64,000 bases of DNA from Virgibacillus sp. MSJ-26 (GTDB taxonomy: Bacteria; Bacillota; Bacilli; Bacillales; Amphibacillaceae): positions 1-64,000 of the forward strand of contig NZ_JAHLPW010000009.1 in the NCBI RefSeq assembly GCF_018918075.1, written 5' to 3'. Numbering within the stretch: the first letter of the stretch is position 1; each line of letters starts with the position of its first letter. Below the pieces are notes generated by a model. The model did no database searches. It was not told the DNA's origin and worked only from the letters and a program-made list of their open reading frames with translations. Below, one piece after another: positions 62,861-64,000 of the stretch. The translations under genes were made by a program, and so were the position numbers.

Positions 62861-62902
62861 AAAAAGAGAAACTTTGACTTGAATCAAAGTTCCTCTTTTT
62901 TC
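62861..62902. terminator. Bidirectional terminator-like hairpin
   Basis: AAAAAGAGAAACTTTGA and TCAAAGTTCCTCTTTTTT form a long stem with one mismatch and a six-base loop. It lies downstream of the small spore-like gene on the minus strand. Confidence 0.75.
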
Positions 62903-63021
62903 TTATTTTCTTATTCGTATCAGTGTGTCTTTCACTTAGTTCGAACGATGCATCGTCCCTTTAACACTTAAAGTATTTTTATCCACATGTCAATCAATAG
63001 CTTCCTTATTTTGGTAAAACA

Positions 63022-63201
63022 TTACTCTAATTTATTTGATTCTGATTTTATATTTTCTTGTTTTACCTGTTCAGTGTCTGTATTACTATACACATGCGTG
63101 TTACGTCCACCTGTCGTTTTAGCAATCCACTCTTTCGCTTCGTTATATGTTAGGCCAGATTCCCGGCTCTGTTGCAATATTTTTTGCTTATCGTTATCCA
63201 T
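63022..63201 (-). CDS. 59-residue protein resembling gamma-type small acid-soluble spore protein
   Basis: MDNDKQKILQQSRESGLTYN at the start, AKTTGGRNTHVYSNTDTEQV in the middle, then KQENIKSESNKLE. The C-terminal part resembles the TDxQxVKQQNxxSE repeat of gamma-type SASPs (SspE), while the N-terminal LTYNEAKEWIAK is like a small helical module. GGAGGTG precedes the ATG. A role as spore amino-acid store or coat-linked protein is an inference. Confidence 0.7.
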   Translation of the reverse strand: MDNDKQKILQQSRESGLTYNEAKEWIAKTTGGRNTHVYSNTDTEQVKQENIKSESNKLE

Positions 63202-63299
63202 ACCAGTATCACCTCCACATACATTATGATGTGTTATAATCTCGTTACAATGTATCGATAACTATATTTAAAACTTTATTGACCAATAAACGGGGAATA

Positions 63300-63337
63300 A
63301 AAAAAGAGCAATCCAGCTTATATCAGACTGCTCTTTC
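63300..63337 (-). terminator. Terminator of the 61-residue gene
   Basis: On the minus strand AAAGAGCA pairs with TGCTCTTT and is followed by TTTTTATT, seven bases after the stop codon. Confidence 0.8.
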
Positions 63338-63343
63338 CATATA

Positions 63344-63529
63344 TTAATCATACCAGTTTTTCGGGCTCCAAAGCGTTCCGTCAAGTTCCCCTTCCATTTG
63401 CCATATACGTTTATCCTGTTCAAGGATTACTGTTTGTGCTGCTTTAATGAGTGCTTTTTCATCAAAGCCGACTTGTTCAAACAGTTGTTCTAGTTCTTTA
63501 ACCATCCATTCATTTCTTTCTTCCAACAA
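63344..63529 (-). CDS. Small acidic protein, unknown
   Basis: A 61-residue helical protein starting LLEERNEWMVKELEQLFEQ and ending SPKNWYD, with a net acidic charge and no membrane helix. The TTG start follows AAAGGGG. A terminator closes it. It lies 34 bases after a quinone reductase gene on the same strand and may be its operon partner. I do not recognise the family. Confidence 0.6.
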   Translation of the reverse strand: MLEERNEWMVKELEQLFEQVGFDEKALIKAAQTVILEQDKRIWQMEGELDGTLWSPKNWYD

Positions 63530-63563
63530 GGAACACCCCTTTATATATTAAACTGTCGTAGTA

Positions 63564-64000
63564 TTAATACATCTCTTCGATAACTTTAGTAAGTTCATTA
63601 ATATTCATTCGGTTTTCTTCAATAAGCTCGACAGCGTGATTGATAATATTTTCTCCTGCCTCATCTATGTCAGCGGATTTAAGAAGCCTCAGTTGATTGA
63701 CAATCCATTTTTCTTTTGAGGCTAAACTATCATCATTTTTATTTGTCAACATTCGCTGGTACTCGATAAATAAATCCATCTTCTCTTCATCGGTCATATA
63801 GGCAAATTGGAAGACAGTTAATGGTTTTAAATAAACCATGCCTGTTTTATGAGCCATTGCTTGAAACGGTTTTGTTAATTCGGAAATTGTATATAACTCT
63901 CTACCACCAGCTTGGTACTCCCTTTCATGAACGCCTAGCATAAAAATAAGGCCGAATTCTTTTCCAGCTAACTCGCCCTGCGCACCACCATGAGCAAAGC
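63564..64000 (-). CDS. NAD(P)H-dependent quinone oxidoreductase (flavodoxin-fold), partial
   Basis: The C-terminal 145 or so residues of a YwrO/KefF/MdaB-type enzyme cut by the window edge. Readable parts are FAHGGAQGELAGKEFGLIFM (flavin region), GVHEREYQAGGRELYTI and TELTKPFQAMAHKTGM-like sequence. The family reduces quinones or gates potassium efflux; the N-terminal FMN loop is outside the window. Confidence 0.8.
   Translation of the reverse strand, partial: FAHGGAQGELAGKEFGLIFMLGVHEREYQAGGRELYTISELTKPFQAMAHKTGMVYLKPLTVFQFAYMTDEEKMDLFIEYQRMLTNKNDDSLASKEKWIVNQLRLLKSADIDEAGENIINHAVELIEENRMNINELTKVIEEMY

Noticed and set aside
1..64000. CRISPR arrays, prophage, tRNA or rRNA genes
   Set aside because: No regularly spaced direct repeats, phage structural genes, cloverleaf sequences or rRNA-like stretches were found on reading both strands.

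Overview
The window is low-GC Firmicute chromosome from an endospore-forming member of the Bacillaceae. Spore genes (a SpoVA-type operon, YjcZ-type proteins, a SleB-type hydrolase, a Spo0E-like protein, a small-acid-soluble-protein-like gene), strong AGGAGG ribosome binding sites, TTG/GTG starts, a PyrR attenuator and TPP and cobalamin riboswitches all point there. The mix (a decayed BCCT transporter gene, an HMG-CoA synthase gene, degenerate Bacillus-type intergenic repeats) fits halotolerant genera near Oceanobacillus or Virgibacillus, but genus is inference. No tRNA, rRNA, CRISPR array, prophage or intact insertion sequence was seen.

Layout. 0.3-3.1 kb: ywpF-like gene and molybdenum cofactor genes moaA and moeA (minus). 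3.3-7.1 kb: seven plus-strand genes with the layout of the mobile spore heat-resistance operon spoVA2mob (DUF1657, YhcN/YlaJ lipoprotein, SpoVAC, SpoVAD, SpoVAEb, DUF1657, DUF421-DUF1657 '2Duf'). 7.2-19.7 kb: transport and metabolism genes, including an ECF thiamine transporter under a TPP riboswitch, a TPR protein, a VanW protein, type II NADH dehydrogenase, an AlkA-type glycosylase, a stand-alone acyl-CoA-synthetase C-terminal domain, an amidohydrolase, and a uracil permease under PyrR control. 20-23.7 kb: a reactive-sulfur (yrkD-J-like) operon with two lesions, a frameshifted CsoR/CstR-type repressor gene and a rhodanese-MBL gene split by one stop codon, plus two palindromic operator-like sites. 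23.7-35.4 kb: a DacB-like protein lacking a signal peptide, an MFS exporter, a glutamate-type symporter, glycine-rich spore microproteins, an ssuABC sulfonate importer, YitT and Spo0E-like genes. 35.5-42.2 kb: a large UPF0182 protein and a MhqR-type quinone/electrophile detoxification group. 42.7-50 kb: LysM-SleB hydrolase, cyclophilin lipoprotein, a bacillopeptidase F-like protease gene with a frameshift, mvaS, a TatD remnant and an IscA-like gene. 50-61.7 kb: UbiB-type kinase with a phasin-like neighbour, then a cobalamin salvage and nucleotide-loop assembly cluster (cblS, pduO, cobU-like, cobC, cobS, cobU, cobD, cbiB, btuD-cbiZ fusion, btuC, btuF) behind a cobalamin riboswitch. 62-64 kb: a BCCT pseudogene, degenerate tandem repeats, small genes and an edge-truncated quinone reductase.

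How the genes work together. The B12 cluster imports corrinoids (BtuFCD), trims the wrong lower ligand (CbiZ), re-adds the aminopropanol arm (CobD, CbiB), activates it (CobU), attaches alpha-ribazole (CblS/CobC/CobS) and adenosylates (PduO). The sulfur operon handles persulfides and sulfite. The Mhq group removes quinones. The SpoVA-type operon would add to DPA uptake and inner-membrane stability of spores. The broken genes (repressor, rhodanese-MBL, protease, BCCT, TatD) are either real decay or sequence errors; raw reads would decide.
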